NCBI RefSeq assembly: GCF_003711225.1
Contig: NZ_CP031030.1
Location: 3,782,001-3,846,000, forward strand
Reading direction: 5' to 3'
DNA length: 64,000 nucleotides
Source of the DNA: Runella sp. SP2
GTDB taxonomy: Bacteria > Bacteroidota > Bacteroidia > Cytophagales > Spirosomataceae
In this document: positions 1 through 9,484 of the stretch, one piece after another
Numbering within the stretch: the stretch's first letter is position 1
Layout of the letters: every line of letters begins with the position of its first letter
Program-made: the position numbers and the translations under genes
Notes under the pieces: generated by a model
Told to the model about the DNA's origin: nothing
What the model saw: only the letters and a program-made list of their open reading frames with translations
The model's database searches: none

Positions 1-694
1 TGAGCTCAGCGTGTACTTCTTCACGGAGCATTTCACGGCGGCGTCCCTTCATTCCGCCCGTTTCCATTACCACCAATTCGGGCAATTCCTTTAAAAACGA
101 CAGGTCGTACTTCGACTCTGCTAAATCCAACAATGCAAACGTCACCCCCCACAAAATTACTTTCCGACCGTCGGGTTGTTGTACTAATTTTTTGAGTGTT
201 GCTAATAGCTCATCTACATTATGCAAAAAGAACCCAGAGACAGGCGACTGCGTTTCTGCAATAAATTGTTGAACCATATACACCAACGAGGAGTTATTTC
301 GTTCAAGATACGAAGGTAACAATGCCAACAGGTGAAAGTCAGAAAGTGAGCCGTAGCTTTTTTCAAAAATCTCGGTACTGATTTCATCATACCAGCCCAA
401 GTCCGCCACCAAATGTCGGCTAGTTTGGGTTCCAGTTGTACCGCTACTTTCAAAAACTGTTTGTATATTGGGGGTCCCCGTCACTACTTGATGGTGTTTA
501 AAGAAGCCAATCGGCAAAAACGGAACCAACGACATACGGTTAACTTGATCGGGGCGAATTCGCAAATGGGAAAGATACTGACGGTAAATGGGGCTATGAA
601 CCGCCTGATAATGAAACACCTGCAAGGCAACCTCCTCAAACGTATCGGCCGTTAAGGTTCGTACAGCATTTCGTAAATTGGGCAAAATTGGCAT
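1..694 (-). CDS. LuxE-like acyl-protein synthetase / acyl transferase, partial (C-terminus outside window)
   Basis: An open frame runs from an ATG at 694 down to the left edge with no stop, so about 231 N-terminal residues are visible of a family usually about 325 residues long. The adenylate-forming P-loop signature SSGTTGT lies at residues 83-89, and a second family-typical stretch rich in G, M and R (ETGGMKGRRREM) lies near residue 217. Members of the LuxE/acyl-protein synthetase family activate or bind fatty acyl groups through an ATP-dependent adenylate or acyl-enzyme. In Bacteroidota they occur outside bioluminescence operons, so the role here is probably in lipid or surface-molecule acylation (inference). 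The gene has no neighbour on its strand within the window. I am fairly sure of the family and not of the substrate. Confidence 0.75.
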   Translation of the reverse strand, partial: MPILPNLRNAVRTLTADTFEEVALQVFHYQAVHSPIYRQYLSHLRIRPDQVNRMSLVPFLPIGFFKHHQVVTGTPNIQTVFESSGTTGTQTSRHLVADLGWYDEISTEIFEKSYGSLSDFHLLALLPSYLERNNSSLVYMVQQFIAETQSPVSGFFLHNVDELLATLKKLVQQPDGRKVILWGVTFALLDLAESKYDLSFLKELPELVVMETGGMKGRRREMLREEVHAEL

Positions 695-783
695 TTTACT
701 AGGGTCGAATTTCAATTTCCGATTGACAAAGCATTAATAACTACTAAATTTATCCAATATTTGGAACAAACTTAACAAGAAAG

Positions 784-1305
784 ATGAAGGGCTTCGTTCG
801 TTTTATTGCTACTCTTTTACTATTTGCCATTTCGACAACTGGTTGTTTTACTCCTCCCAACTACAGCCCCGTTCCCGAAATTGGCTTCAATAGCATTGAT
901 AAGTTTGAGGTGATTGAGCCTTTCTCACAAGCCAAACAAGACTCGGTTGTCATCACCATCAATTTCAAAGATGGCGATGGCGATTTAGGCGAAAGCACCG
1001 AAAACCGCACCAATGCAAAGTATGACACTTGGGGAAATTATGAGCTCAAAACCTTCCGTCGAGTGAGCGGAAATCAGTACCAAGAAGTAACGTTAGCAGC
1101 TAACTCCAAACTATTTTTTCCTGTGCTTAAACCCGACGGCAAAAGAGGCCCCATCGAAGGTTTATTGGATTATGCCGTGTATTTTCCTTATTCACGAAAC
1201 TCAAAGCTGACAACCGTTAAATTCCAAATTAAAATCCGCGACCGCGCACTCAATGTAAGCAACGTCATCGAAACCGATACGCTTTCAGTTCCGTTACTTT
1301 TATAA
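784..1305 (+). CDS. Putative lipoprotein of unknown function
   Basis: A 173-residue product with a lipoprotein signal peptide: a basic start, a hydrophobic stretch to about residue 17, and a lipobox ending at Cys21 (STTGC). After the signal comes an acidic DGDGDLGE stretch near residues 61-68, a pattern that recurs in Bacteroidota surface lipoproteins and resembles a calcium-binding loop, although I see no full EF-hand. No catalytic motif is visible. The gene stands alone between the divergent LuxE-like gene and a strong hairpin terminator at 1330-1374. It is probably an envelope protein facing the periplasm or surface; its function is not recognised. Confidence 0.7.
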   Translation: MKGFVRFIATLLLFAISTTGCFTPPNYSPVPEIGFNSIDKFEVIEPFSQAKQDSVVITINFKDGDGDLGESTENRTNAKYDTWGNYELKTFRRVSGNQYQEVTLAANSKLFFPVLKPDGKRGPIEGLLDYAVYFPYSRNSKLTTVKFQIKIRDRALNVSNVIETDTLSVPLLL

Positions 1306-1329
1306 AATATACAACTTTTTCTCTCATTA

Positions 1330-1374
1330 AAAATCCCTGTGAAATTCTCATTTTGAAAACTTCACAGGGATTTT
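1330..1374 (+). terminator. Rho-independent terminator after the lipoprotein gene
   Basis: Perfect 14-bp inverted repeat, arms 1330-1343 and 1361-1374, with a 17-nt loop; the right arm ends in TTTT. It lies 25 bp after the stop codon of the 784-1305 gene. Confidence 0.75.
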
Positions 1375-1478
1375 GTTTAACTATATATTGAGATTACGAT
1401 TCCACCCCAAAATCACCTTTTGAAAAACATATCACACAACGCATAAGAAACTATTCTTGATAAGCCAACTCTTTTGCT

Positions 1479-1976
1479 ATGAAAACACTGTTCTTTTTCA
1501 TTACCTTAACCGTTCTAAATCAAGCTATTAAAGCGCAAATGAAATTTGAAGGGACACACCCTCCAAATAAAGAAGTTCTTGCACTACTTGAGCAGGAAGC
1601 CAAAATTATGGATAACGTTCGCAATGTTAGCCAAAGAGATAGTTTAAGAGCGCAGATTCTTTCCAAAGGATTTTTCTACCATGGTGTTGATGGTAAGCCC
1701 ATAAATTTGGATGGCTTAACTAAAAGGCAAACAAAAAATAACTTTCAGGCACTGGAGGCAAAGGTCATCAGTGAAACACTCTATCAGTATGAAAGTACTG
1801 CCATTCTTGTCATAATGGAATGGCAAAAGATAAAGGATAAGGGAGTGATTTCTGACAACTACAATTCGGTATTGATTGTCATGGGTATTGAGAATGGCAA
1901 ATGGAAAATACTATCGGATATAATGGGACGAAAACCTAAACTCAGTGAAGAAGAAATGAAGAAGGCCAATAAATAG
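1479..1976 (+). CDS. Secreted NTF2-like (SnoaL/DUF4440-type) protein
   Basis: A 165-residue product with a Sec signal peptide (hydrophobic residues 3-17, likely cleavage after IKAQ). The C-terminal half (about residues 90-155) has the alternating strands and the terminal G-K-W-K-I pattern typical of small NTF2-fold proteins of the SnoaL/DUF4440 kind. No clear catalytic Asp/His pair can be assigned. The extreme C-terminus is lysine and glutamate rich. It is a single gene with its own intergenic space; the next gene, rocD, is convergent. Assignment to the fold is moderate and the function is unknown. Confidence 0.6.
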   Translation: MKTLFFFITLTVLNQAIKAQMKFEGTHPPNKEVLALLEQEAKIMDNVRNVSQRDSLRAQILSKGFFYHGVDGKPINLDGLTKRQTKNNFQALEAKVISETLYQYESTAILVIMEWQKIKDKGVISDNYNSVLIVMGIENGKWKILSDIMGRKPKLSEEEMKKANK

Positions 1977-1992
1977 CCCCTTCTCATTCCAT

Positions 1993-3243
1993 TTAAGATT
2001 CTACCACTTCCACCCCCAAAATCACTTCTTCAATCAAATCACAAGCTTCGTGGATTTGCGTTTCTGTAATCACCAATGGCGGGGCAAAACGAATTTTATT
2101 GCCGTGGGTTTGTTTGCAAAGCAGTCCTTTTTCCTTGAGTTGGAGGCAAATTTGCCACGCCAAGGGGCTTTCTTCGTCGGTCGCAATCACGATGGCATTT
2201 AGCAATCCTTTTCCACGAACGGTTTCAATCAGGGTCGTTTTTTGCTGGATTACCCGCATTCGTTCACGGAATATTTCCCCAAGACGCTCCGCATTTTCGG
2301 CTAATTTTTCATCCTCCAACACCGACAACGCCGCTACCGTCACCGCCGCCGCCAACGGATTTCCACCGTAGGTTGACCCGTGTTGGCCTGGCTTAATGGT
2401 GAGCATAATTTCGTCGTTGGCCAAGACGCAAGAAACGGGATAAACGCCGCCCGAAAGCGCTTTTCCTAATACCAAAATATCGGGTTTCACGCCTTCGTGG
2501 TCGCAAGCAAGACGCTTGCCCGTACGCCCAAGTCCCGTTTGAACTTCGTCGGCAATAAACAAGACGTTGTATTTAGTACACAATTCTCTCACTCCCCGCA
2601 AGTAGCCTTCGTCGGGCACTACTACGCCCGCTTCACCCTGAATAGGTTCCACCATGAAACCTGCGATGTTGGGGTCGGCTTGGAAGGTTTGTTCGAGTAC
2701 TTTTAAGTCGTTATAAGGAACAATCATATAGCCAGGCAAAAACGGGCCGTAATCGTTGGTACTTTCGGGGTCGGTTGACGACGAAATGGCCGCGAGTGTA
2801 CGTCCCCAAAAGTTTCCTGCGGCATAAACCGTTTTGGCTTGGTTTTGGGGAATTCCTTTCACCAAATACCCCCACTTACGGGTCAGTTTGAGCGCCGTTT
2901 CTCCGCCTTCTACCCCTGAATTCATCATCAACACCTTGTCGTAGCCAAAGTAATCGCACAAGAACTTCTCACATTCACCCAAAACAGAATTATGAAACGC
3001 CCGCGATGTCAGCGTCAGTTTTTGCGCCTGTGTTGTCAAGGCATTTACAATGCGAGGGTGACAATGTCCCTGATTAACAGCACTGTATGCCGACAAAAAA
3101 TCGTAATAACGTTTGCCTTCAATGTCCCACACAAAAACACCCTCCCCGCGCTCAATAACCACAGGCACGGGCTTATAATTATGCGCTCCGTAGCGCTTTT
3201 CAAGGCCAATAAGATAGTCGGTTTGAGTAAGTTCGGTTGTCAT
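1993..3243 (-). CDS. rocD: Ornithine aminotransferase (ornithine--oxo-acid transaminase)
   Basis: A class III PLP-dependent aminotransferase of 416 residues from the preferred ATG at 3243; an upstream in-frame ATG at 3270 would add nine residues unlike the family. It transfers the delta-amino group of ornithine to 2-oxoglutarate, giving glutamate semialdehyde, in cytosolic arginine/proline metabolism. Visible marks are the substrate-end [15 protein letters not shown] segment, [13 protein letters not shown] for cofactor phosphate binding, [12 protein letters not shown] at about residues 231-242, the Schiff-base lysine in LGKALSGG (Lys261), and [10 protein letters not shown]. Length and motifs match bacterial and eukaryotic OAT. 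It is monocistronic and convergent with the gene before it; no arginine-pathway genes lie next to it. Confidence 0.93.
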   Translation of the reverse strand: MTTELTQTDYLIGLEKRYGAHNYKPVPVVIERGEGVFVWDIEGKRYYDFLSAYSAVNQGHCHPRIVNALTTQAQKLTLTSRAFHNSVLGECEKFLCDYFGYDKVLMMNSGVEGGETALKLTRKWGYLVKGIPQNQAKTVYAAGNFWGRTLAAISSSTDPESTNDYGPFLPGYMIVPYNDLKVLEQTFQADPNIAGFMVEPIQGEAGVVVPDEGYLRGVRELCTKYNVLFIADEVQTGLGRTGKRLACDHEGVKPDILVLGKALSGGVYPVSCVLANDEIMLTIKPGQHGSTYGGNPLAAAVTVAALSVLEDEKLAENAERLGEIFRERMRVIQQKTTLIETVRGKGLLNAIVIATDEESPLAWQICLQLKEKGLLCKQTHGNKIRFAPPLVITETQIHEACDLIEEVILGVEVVES

Positions 3244-3277
3244 GGTGGTTTTAGAGATTGAAGCCAACAATTTTTAT

Positions 3278-3285
3278 TACTTTTG
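3278..3285 (+). promoter_or_regulatory. Possible Bacteroidota -7 element
   Basis: TACTTTTG fits the TAnnTTTG consensus, with a TTG 17 bp upstream as a weak -33 partner. It would give the zinc protease gene at 3406 a leader of about 110 nt. A single short match in AT-rich DNA, so only suggestive. Confidence 0.3.
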
Positions 3286-3405
3286 TAAAGTTACATTTTA
3301 ACTTATTTTCAATTTTTAACAAGTCAAATTTCTTTTAAACGCTTAAATTACAAACCGTTTTTTAATTTCAAACACGCTATAAAACCAAATCTAACTTTCG
3401 TTAAC

Positions 3406-5979
3406 ATGTTTAAACAACTCCTTTTTTTGGCCACAGCACTTAGCTTTTCGGCCATCGCGCAAGACCGCCGCCCCACCACGCCACCCGCAGCCAGTGGCAC
3501 CCCAACGGCAACGGCACCCGCAGCACCAGCCGCTGCCCCTAAGGCAGGCCCCAAGCCTTACAAAGAAGTAATTACCGACAAAAGTAAGACGACCAAGGGC
3601 TTATTCATCGTTCATAAAATTGATGAAAAATACTTCTTTGAACTTCCTGATTCGCTACTCGGTCGCGAAATGATGGCCATCACGCGCCTCTCCCAGTCTA
3701 GTACCACACCTGGGTCGGTAGGTTTGCCTGCCTACGGTGGAGAATTGCTTAATCGCCAAGTAGTTCGCTTTGAAAAAGGCCCCGAAAACAAGATTTTCAT
3801 GCGTTCGGTGGCTTTTATCAACGTAAGCGATGATGTCAATTCGCCTATTTACAAAGCTGTTCGCAACTCTAACCTCGACCCCATTGCGATGGCTTTTGAT
3901 GTGAAAGCCGTTCGCAAAGACACCTCAGTAGTGATTGAAGTAACAGACTTTTTTAAAAGCGACAATACCGTTATTTCAATGGCTCCTATCGTTCGTCAGG
4001 CTTACAAATTGACGATGATTCAAAACGACCGTACCTACATTCAGAGCATCAAGTCTTTCCCAATCAACACGGAAGTAAAGGTGGTAAAAACCTACGGCGT
4101 TACCCCTCCTACCCCAAGTTTTGGACCTTCTACAAGCCCTATTCCTTCGGTCAACTTACCCGCAGGCTCGATTGCAGGGGCAGTGACAATGGAGCTAAAC
4201 ACCTCATTTATTGTTCTACCTGCCGTACCGATGAAACAACGTTTGTTTGACTTACGGGTCGGTTATTTTGCCAATGGTTATACCGTTTATGGCGAAAACT
4301 CACAACGCACTGAAGACAAAACGTTTGTAGTTCGTTGGCGTTTGGAACCTAAAAACAAAGCCGACGAAGAGCGTCAGCGCCGTGGTGAGTTGATTGAGCC
4401 TAAAAAACCGATTGTTTTCTACATTGACCCTGCTACGCCAAAACAATGGCGTAAATACCTCAAAATGGGGGTTGATGACTGGAACGTAGCTTTTGAAAAA
4501 GCAGGATGGAAAAATGCCATCCGTGGCGAAATTTTGGCCGACAACGACACGACCATCAGCATGGAAGACGCGCGCTACTCGGCGATTCGTTATTTTGCTT
4601 CGGACATTGAAAATGCCTACGGCCCCAACGTCCACGACCCTCGTACGGGAGAGATTTTGGAAAGCCACATCGGTTGGTACCACAACGTGATGAAACTCCT
4701 CAAAAAATGGTACATGACCCAAGCCGCTGCCGCTGACCCACGTGCACGCAAGAATAAATTTGACGATGAATTGATGGGGCAACTCATTCGCTTTGTGTCG
4801 TCGCACGAAGTAGGACACACGCTTGGCCTTCGTCACAACTACGGCGCATCAACGGCAACACCCGTTGAGAAACTCCGCGACAAAGAATTTATTACCAAAA
4901 ATGGCCACACTTCGTCTATCATGGACTACGCTCGTTTCAACTACGTAGCCCAACCCGAAGATGGCGTAACTGACTTTTTCCCTCGCATTGGCGACTACGA
5001 CATTTGGGCCATTGAGTGGGCATACAAACCCATTTATGACACCAAAACTGCCGAGGAAGATAAGCTTGTTTTGAACAAATGGTACAAAGAAAAAGCCCTT
5101 CCCAACCGCCGTTTGTGGTTCTTGACCGAAACCAACCCCTATGACCCTCGTTCACAAAACGAAGACATCGGTGACAACGCCATGTTAGCCAGTGGCTACG
5201 GTATCAAAAACCTCCAACGCATTGTGCCTAACCTTATCGAGTGGACCAAGCAAGAAGGAGAAGACTACGAAATGTTGGAAGAAGGGTTCAACGAAGTGGT
5301 GACGCAGTTCCGTCGTTATATGGGTCACGTAACCAAAAACGTGGGCGGTATTTACGAAACACCTAAATCAATGGACCAAGAAGGGGCTGTATATGAGCCA
5401 ACGCCTAAAAAAATGCAAAAAGATGCGGTTGCATTCTTAAATCAGCAACTCTTCAACACGCCTAAGTGGATACTAGACGAAAACATTTTGCGTCGTATTC
5501 GTCCTGACATGGGAGTTGATTTTATTTCAAAAATTCAGGAAACTACCCTCAATAGCCTTTTTGCTAGTGACCGCCTCCAACGGATGATTGAGATGACGGA
5601 AAAAACGACCGATGCTTACTCAATGGACGAGCTATTTGCCGATGTAAAAGGCGGAGTTTGGGGAGAACTAAAAACGCGCAAAGCAGCTGATGCTCACCGC
5701 CGCAACCTTCAAAAAATCTATGTCGAGCGCATGATTGCAACGCTGAATGCACCTGCGGCAGCTGGTTTCCCTACTACTACTCCGATGAAAATGTTTGGCG
5801 CAGTGGTAGCTCCTTCGGTGGACATCCGCAAAAACGACGTGCAGTCGATGGTACGGGCGCACTTGACTTCGTTGCAAGGCGAAATTCAAGCGGCACTTCC
5901 AACCATTACCGACAAAATGACAAAATACCACCTTCAAGATTGCGTTTTCCGCATTAAGAAGGCATTAGACCCTAAATAG
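3406..5979 (+). CDS. Secreted zinc-dependent metalloprotease (DUF5117/DUF4953 type)
   Basis: An 857-residue protein with a Sec signal peptide (cleavage near SAIAQ, residue 19), then an Ala/Pro-rich linker at about 25-48. A DUF5117-like N-terminal half (about 80-400) leads into a metzincin-type zinc site HEVGHTLGLRH at residues 467-477, followed by Asn478. The SIMDYARFNY stretch after it fits a Met-turn region. This family is common in Bacteroidota and acts outside the cytoplasm; substrates are poorly defined. No type IX secretion C-terminal domain is obvious, so it may be periplasmic or membrane associated. The gene is monocistronic with a strong terminator at 5995-6024. Family and active site are clear; the biological role is not. 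Confidence 0.88.
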   Translation: MFKQLLFLATALSFSAIAQDRRPTTPPAASGTPTATAPAAPAAAPKAGPKPYKEVITDKSKTTKGLFIVHKIDEKYFFELPDSLLGREMMAITRLSQSSTTPGSVGLPAYGGELLNRQVVRFEKGPENKIFMRSVAFINVSDDVNSPIYKAVRNSNLDPIAMAFDVKAVRKDTSVVIEVTDFFKSDNTVISMAPIVRQAYKLTMIQNDRTYIQSIKSFPINTEVKVVKTYGVTPPTPSFGPSTSPIPSVNLPAGSIAGAVTMELNTSFIVLPAVPMKQRLFDLRVGYFANGYTVYGENSQRTEDKTFVVRWRLEPKNKADEERQRRGELIEPKKPIVFYIDPATPKQWRKYLKMGVDDWNVAFEKAGWKNAIRGEILADNDTTISMEDARYSAIRYFASDIENAYGPNVHDPRTGEILESHIGWYHNVMKLLKKWYMTQAAAADPRARKNKFDDELMGQLIRFVSSHEVGHTLGLRHNYGASTATPVEKLRDKEFITKNGHTSSIMDYARFNYVAQPEDGVTDFFPRIGDYDIWAIEWAYKPIYDTKTAEEDKLVLNKWYKEKALPNRRLWFLTETNPYDPRSQNEDIGDNAMLASGYGIKNLQRIVPNLIEWTKQEGEDYEMLEEGFNEVVTQFRRYMGHVTKNVGGIYETPKSMDQEGAVYEPTPKKMQKDAVAFLNQQLFNTPKWILDENILRRIRPDMGVDFISKIQETTLNSLFASDRLQRMIEMTEKTTDAYSMDELFADVKGGVWGELKTRKAADAHRRNLQKIYVERMIATLNAPAAAGFPTTTPMKMFGAVVAPSVDIRKNDVQSMVRAHLTSLQGEIQAALPTITDKMTKYHLQDCVFRIKKALDPK

Positions 5980-5994
5980 TCTGACGAAGACCTT

Positions 5995-6024
5995 GTGCGT
6001 CGGGTTTTGACCCGACGCACTTTT
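5995..6024 (+). terminator. Rho-independent terminator after the zinc protease gene
   Basis: Perfect 11-bp GC-rich stem, 5995-6005 with 6010-6020, a 4-nt loop, followed by TTTT. It starts 15 bp after the stop codon. Confidence 0.9.
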
Positions 6025-6057
6025 ATTACATTCTCTATCCTCTGAGTATCAAAAATT

Positions 6058-6519
6058 ATGGAAGAACCACTTGACGAATATGACCGACTTATTTTGCAGC
6101 AACTCGAACGAGACGCCCGCAAAGCTTATTCGGCCATCGCCGACGATTTACAGATTTCGAATACCATGGTGCATCAACGGGTAGGAAAGTTGAAACGGAT
6201 TGGTATCTTAAAAGGAAGCACGATTGTATTAAACGAACGAAAATTAGGCTACGAATGGGGGGCTTTTACGGGCATTACCCTCAAAGAAGACTCCGATTCT
6301 GAAAAAATTATTGACGCACTCAAGCAAATCCCCGAAGTCACTGAGTGTTATTATATTACAGGAAAATATACGCTTTATATTCGCATCGTAGCACGCAGCA
6401 ACGAGCACATGCGCAAAGTTTTATACGAAAAAATAGACCATATCCCTGGCGTTCTCAAAACCGAATCGCTGATTGATTTTGGGGCAGCCTTCAAACGAAA
6501 TGTACCCATCGAAGAATAA
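6058..6519 (+). CDS. Lrp/AsnC-family transcriptional regulator
   Basis: A 153-residue protein with the standard layout: an N-terminal AsnC-type winged helix-turn-helix (about 6-60, with LDEYDRLILQQLERDARKAY and a recognition helix around SNTMVHQRVGKL) and a C-terminal RAM ligand-binding domain (about 70-145, GKYTLYIRIVARS and MRKVLYEKI). Members form octamers and sense amino acids or other small ligands. The gene follows the protease terminator and is 15 bp from a downstream secreted-protein gene, so the two may be cotranscribed. Target genes cannot be told from sequence; regulation of amino-acid metabolism such as rocD is only a guess. Confidence 0.9.
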   Translation: MEEPLDEYDRLILQQLERDARKAYSAIADDLQISNTMVHQRVGKLKRIGILKGSTIVLNERKLGYEWGAFTGITLKEDSDSEKIIDALKQIPEVTECYYITGKYTLYIRIVARSNEHMRKVLYEKIDHIPGVLKTESLIDFGAAFKRNVPIEE

Positions 6520-6534
6520 TAACTTTCAACTACC

Positions 6535-7815
6535 ATGGCTACCTCAAAAACCTACCTCTCGCTTCTCTTTTTTCTCCTGAGTTTCACGTTTTTGTTTGCC
6601 CAAAATACCAAAATTCAATTGACTAAAGCCACCAAAGCAGGTCAACAAAATGGGATTATCATCTACCAAGTACAGTTTAAAGTTTTGTCAGGCGAAGCCA
6701 AAAATAGATCGGAGTTTACCCTTTTTGAAAACGGGATTATAAAAGGCTACGCCTATCTCGAAAGCTACAGCGACCCACTAACCGCAGGCCAAGTCACCAA
6801 ATTCGATGAAGTACTTTACGTACTCGGAGGCACCATTTCGGCGGGTCAAACCCTGTCATCACACGATTTAGTGAAACCCACTTTGCCAGTAAACCGTACA
6901 TTTTCATTTACAACGGGCACGGCGTTTATCGGCAATACTCCGACCGCATTTTCCACGAACATTACCGATATAAAAGGTCTTATAAAAGTCGGCGATGCCG
7001 TTGAGTATCAAAATTTTAAAGGTGAACGTTCAAAAGCCAAAATCACTAGCATTGATATTGAGCAGAAGTTTCACCCCACAGTTCTCATCGACGATTTACC
7101 CAAAGATGCCTTCGTTGGAATCACCATTGAATCAGAAAGTAAAGCCGATTTTTCAAACGCCAAAGTAACCGCGCTAGGTGGCATATCATCGTCCGCCACT
7201 GCAACTGCCTCGAATACCAAAACCTCCCAAATAACGGGTAAAACCCAAACCATTCCTGTAAACGTTGTTTTAAAAAACGACGAAATAAAAATCACCGTTC
7301 ATAACCTTATAAAATTCAATCCCGACCCCTCCAACAGCCAATACGATGTCATTAAAATAGACTATTCGCTTGATTACTACATCGTTGACGCAACTGTTGA
7401 AAATATTTCTTCCCACGAAATCGACCCAGGAGAGTACCTATTGCGCTTCAACTTTTACAGCCCCGACGGTAAAAGTGCCGATGAATTTTTACGGCTTTTT
7501 AAGAATGAAAAAGGCACTACCAATGAAGTGAAACAACAAGCTGACTTGGTGGATAAAATGGTATTTGGCGGAACGAGCAAAATCAAATCTGCAGGGGTGT
7601 TGGTCAAATACCAAGAGATGATTCCTGATTATGACCAAAAACACAAGCCGCTTGTAGAAAAACTTTCAAAAACGATGGCACCCAAGCAGCAAATCCACAG
7701 TGTTGTAGCCACAATTTTGTCTGTCCCCCCCACCTACAAAATTGAAGGGCTTGGCACATGGAAAGGCACGTTTTTTAGCAAAAAGAATTTGATTTTTGTT
7801 CCTGTGAAAATATAA
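6535..7815 (+). CDS. Secreted protein of unknown function
   Basis: A 426-residue product with a strongly hydrophobic signal peptide (residues 8-22, cleavage near LFAQ). The rest is rich in beta-prone sequence and polar residues. A Ser/Thr/Ala-rich stretch near 213-232 separates two halves, which suggests two beta domains joined by a linker. I recognise no catalytic motif, lipobox or C-terminal sorting signal. It starts 15 bp after the Lrp/AsnC gene, so it may be in the same transcript. It is followed by two tandem small hairpins (7859-7900). The function is unknown. Confidence 0.65.
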   Translation: MATSKTYLSLLFFLLSFTFLFAQNTKIQLTKATKAGQQNGIIIYQVQFKVLSGEAKNRSEFTLFENGIIKGYAYLESYSDPLTAGQVTKFDEVLYVLGGTISAGQTLSSHDLVKPTLPVNRTFSFTTGTAFIGNTPTAFSTNITDIKGLIKVGDAVEYQNFKGERSKAKITSIDIEQKFHPTVLIDDLPKDAFVGITIESESKADFSNAKVTALGGISSSATATASNTKTSQITGKTQTIPVNVVLKNDEIKITVHNLIKFNPDPSNSQYDVIKIDYSLDYYIVDATVENISSHEIDPGEYLLRFNFYSPDGKSADEFLRLFKNEKGTTNEVKQQADLVDKMVFGGTSKIKSAGVLVKYQEMIPDYDQKHKPLVEKLSKTMAPKQQIHSVVATILSVPPTYKIEGLGTWKGTFFSKKNLIFVPVKI

Positions 7816-7858
7816 AGGGCAAGTTGGCAAGAGGCAAAGGGCAAACGTACAAATGTGC

Positions 7859-7900
7859 TTTTGGTTGCTCACAACCAAAACAGGGGTTACTCATAACCCC
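7859..7900 (+). repeat. Two tandem hairpins with CTCA tetraloops
   Basis: Hairpin one has 9-bp arms at 7859-7867 and 7872-7880; hairpin two has 7-bp arms at 7883-7889 and 7894-7900. Both enclose the same four bases, CTCA. Similar hairpins occur at 17688-17703 and 17745-17760, so this is a small dispersed repeat family. The first could also act as a terminator for the 6535-7815 gene. Confidence 0.6.
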
Positions 7901-7942
7901 GTACGATGAAAAACTATCAGTAACCAAAAATAACTTTAACGA

Positions 7943-9400
7943 ATGAAAACCTGGATTGGGGTGGACATTGGCACTACCAATGTCAAAGCAACTGCTATCG
8001 ACGAAGCTGGAGAAACCGTCGCACATGCCTCGGCAGCCTGCGTTACTTACCACCCAAAACCGCGCTACGTTGAGCAAAATCCTGACGAAATTTATGGTTT
8101 GTTCATCGCTGTCATCCAGCAAGTTTCGGAGCAATTGCGCCACAAAAACGCCAGCATCGAAGCCATCGGTTTGTGTTCGGCCATGCACAGCGTCATTCCC
8201 CTCGACAATCAAAACCGCCGTCTTACGCGTTCGCTCCTTTGGGCAGACAACCGCAGCGAAGCCCAAGCTGATACCCTTAAAACCCACCCCGTTTTAGCAA
8301 AACTGTACCCGCAAGTAGGCATACCTGCCCATCCTTACGCACCATTGACCAAAATGGTGTGGTTTCGCGAACAAAAACCCGCCGTTTTTGGAAAAATCAG
8401 CCGTTTTGTTTCCCAAAAAGAATACATCTGGTACCGACTTTTTGGAAAATTCCAAATCGACTATTCGATGGCCTCAGGAACCGCCCTGCTCGACAACCGA
8501 CGATTTCGGTGGAGTGCATTGGCCATGGACTATGCGGGTATTAACGCCTCCCAACTCTCCGACCTAGTTCCAACTTATCACCAAGAAAAACTCACCCAAC
8601 GAAGTCTTGCCAAGCAACTAGGCGTTCCCGTTGGTACTCCATTTGTCATTGGCGCAGGCGATGCCTGTTTGGCCAATCTAGGTTCAGGAGCATTGGATAT
8701 GGGCGTCACCACCCTCACAATTGGTACCAGTGGCGCGGTTCGACAAACGGCTGCTACACCCGCCCGTGACCCTCTACGGCGTTTGTTCACTTACGTTTTG
8801 GACGAAACTCATTACGTATCTGGAGGCCCTACCAACAACGGCGGTAACGTCCTCGAATGGCTTTCTAAACACTTACTTTTAAAAGACACAAGTGAGCTTC
8901 TTGCCATGGCCGAAAGCATCGGGACTGGCTCCGATGGCTTACTGTTTGTCCCCTACCTTTTGGGTGAACGCGCGCCCGTTTGGGATGCCCACGCTTATGG
9001 AAGCTATCAACGTTTGCAATGGCAACACACCCAAGCTCACATGGCCCGCGCGACGTTGGAAGGAGTAATGATGAACCTTAACCAAATTCGTCAAATTATC
9101 GACTCCCAACTCAACAAAAGCCGCATCTTGCACGCCAACGGTGGTTTTACGCGTTCAAAATTCTGGGTTCAATTGTTAACCGATATTTTCAATACGCCCG
9201 TTCGGGTTAATGAAAGCAACGAAAGCGGCTGCCTTGGGGCGACTTTGTTGGCGATGAAATCACTGGGAAAACTTGACACTTTGGAAGAAGGCGTTCATCA
9301 ATACGTTCGGTTTGCAGATACTTACCACCCCGACCCTTCGCGGACTAAAATCTATCAAAAAGTCCAACGTGAATTTGTAAAAGCGATGGCTGTGAGGTAA
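7943..9400 (+). CDS. FGGY-family carbohydrate kinase, probably gluconokinase
   Basis: A 485-residue cytosolic sugar kinase with an N-terminal actin-like phosphate motif (GVDIGTTNVKA, residues 5-15), the FGGY catalytic region LLWADNRSEAQ near 92-102, and the second ATPase lobe with TIGTSGAVR (about 255-263) and the C-terminal HANGGFTRSKFW. Overall pattern and length fit gluconate kinases of the GntK/FGGY type, which make 6-phosphogluconate for the pentose phosphate pathway; xylulokinase is the main alternative. No gluconate permease or sugar operon is beside it. The thioredoxin-like and PhzF genes follow on the same strand at 84 and 30 bp. Confidence 0.8.
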   Translation: MKTWIGVDIGTTNVKATAIDEAGETVAHASAACVTYHPKPRYVEQNPDEIYGLFIAVIQQVSEQLRHKNASIEAIGLCSAMHSVIPLDNQNRRLTRSLLWADNRSEAQADTLKTHPVLAKLYPQVGIPAHPYAPLTKMVWFREQKPAVFGKISRFVSQKEYIWYRLFGKFQIDYSMASGTALLDNRRFRWSALAMDYAGINASQLSDLVPTYHQEKLTQRSLAKQLGVPVGTPFVIGAGDACLANLGSGALDMGVTTLTIGTSGAVRQTAATPARDPLRRLFTYVLDETHYVSGGPTNNGGNVLEWLSKHLLLKDTSELLAMAESIGTGSDGLLFVPYLLGERAPVWDAHAYGSYQRLQWQHTQAHMARATLEGVMMNLNQIRQIIDSQLNKSRILHANGGFTRSKFWVQLLTDIFNTPVRVNESNESGCLGATLLAMKSLGKLDTLEEGVHQYVRFADTYHPDPSRTKIYQKVQREFVKAMAVR

Positions 9401-9484
9401 CTACAAAAATGGCTTGGTATTTGTACTGGAACAAATTGAAAACTTTAAACGTTAAACAATCATCTTAAAATAATACGCCAAACC

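Noticed and set aside
1..694. Bioluminescence operon, from the LuxE-like gene
   Set aside because: No luxA, luxB, luxC or luxD is present; LuxE-like proteins are common outside such operons.
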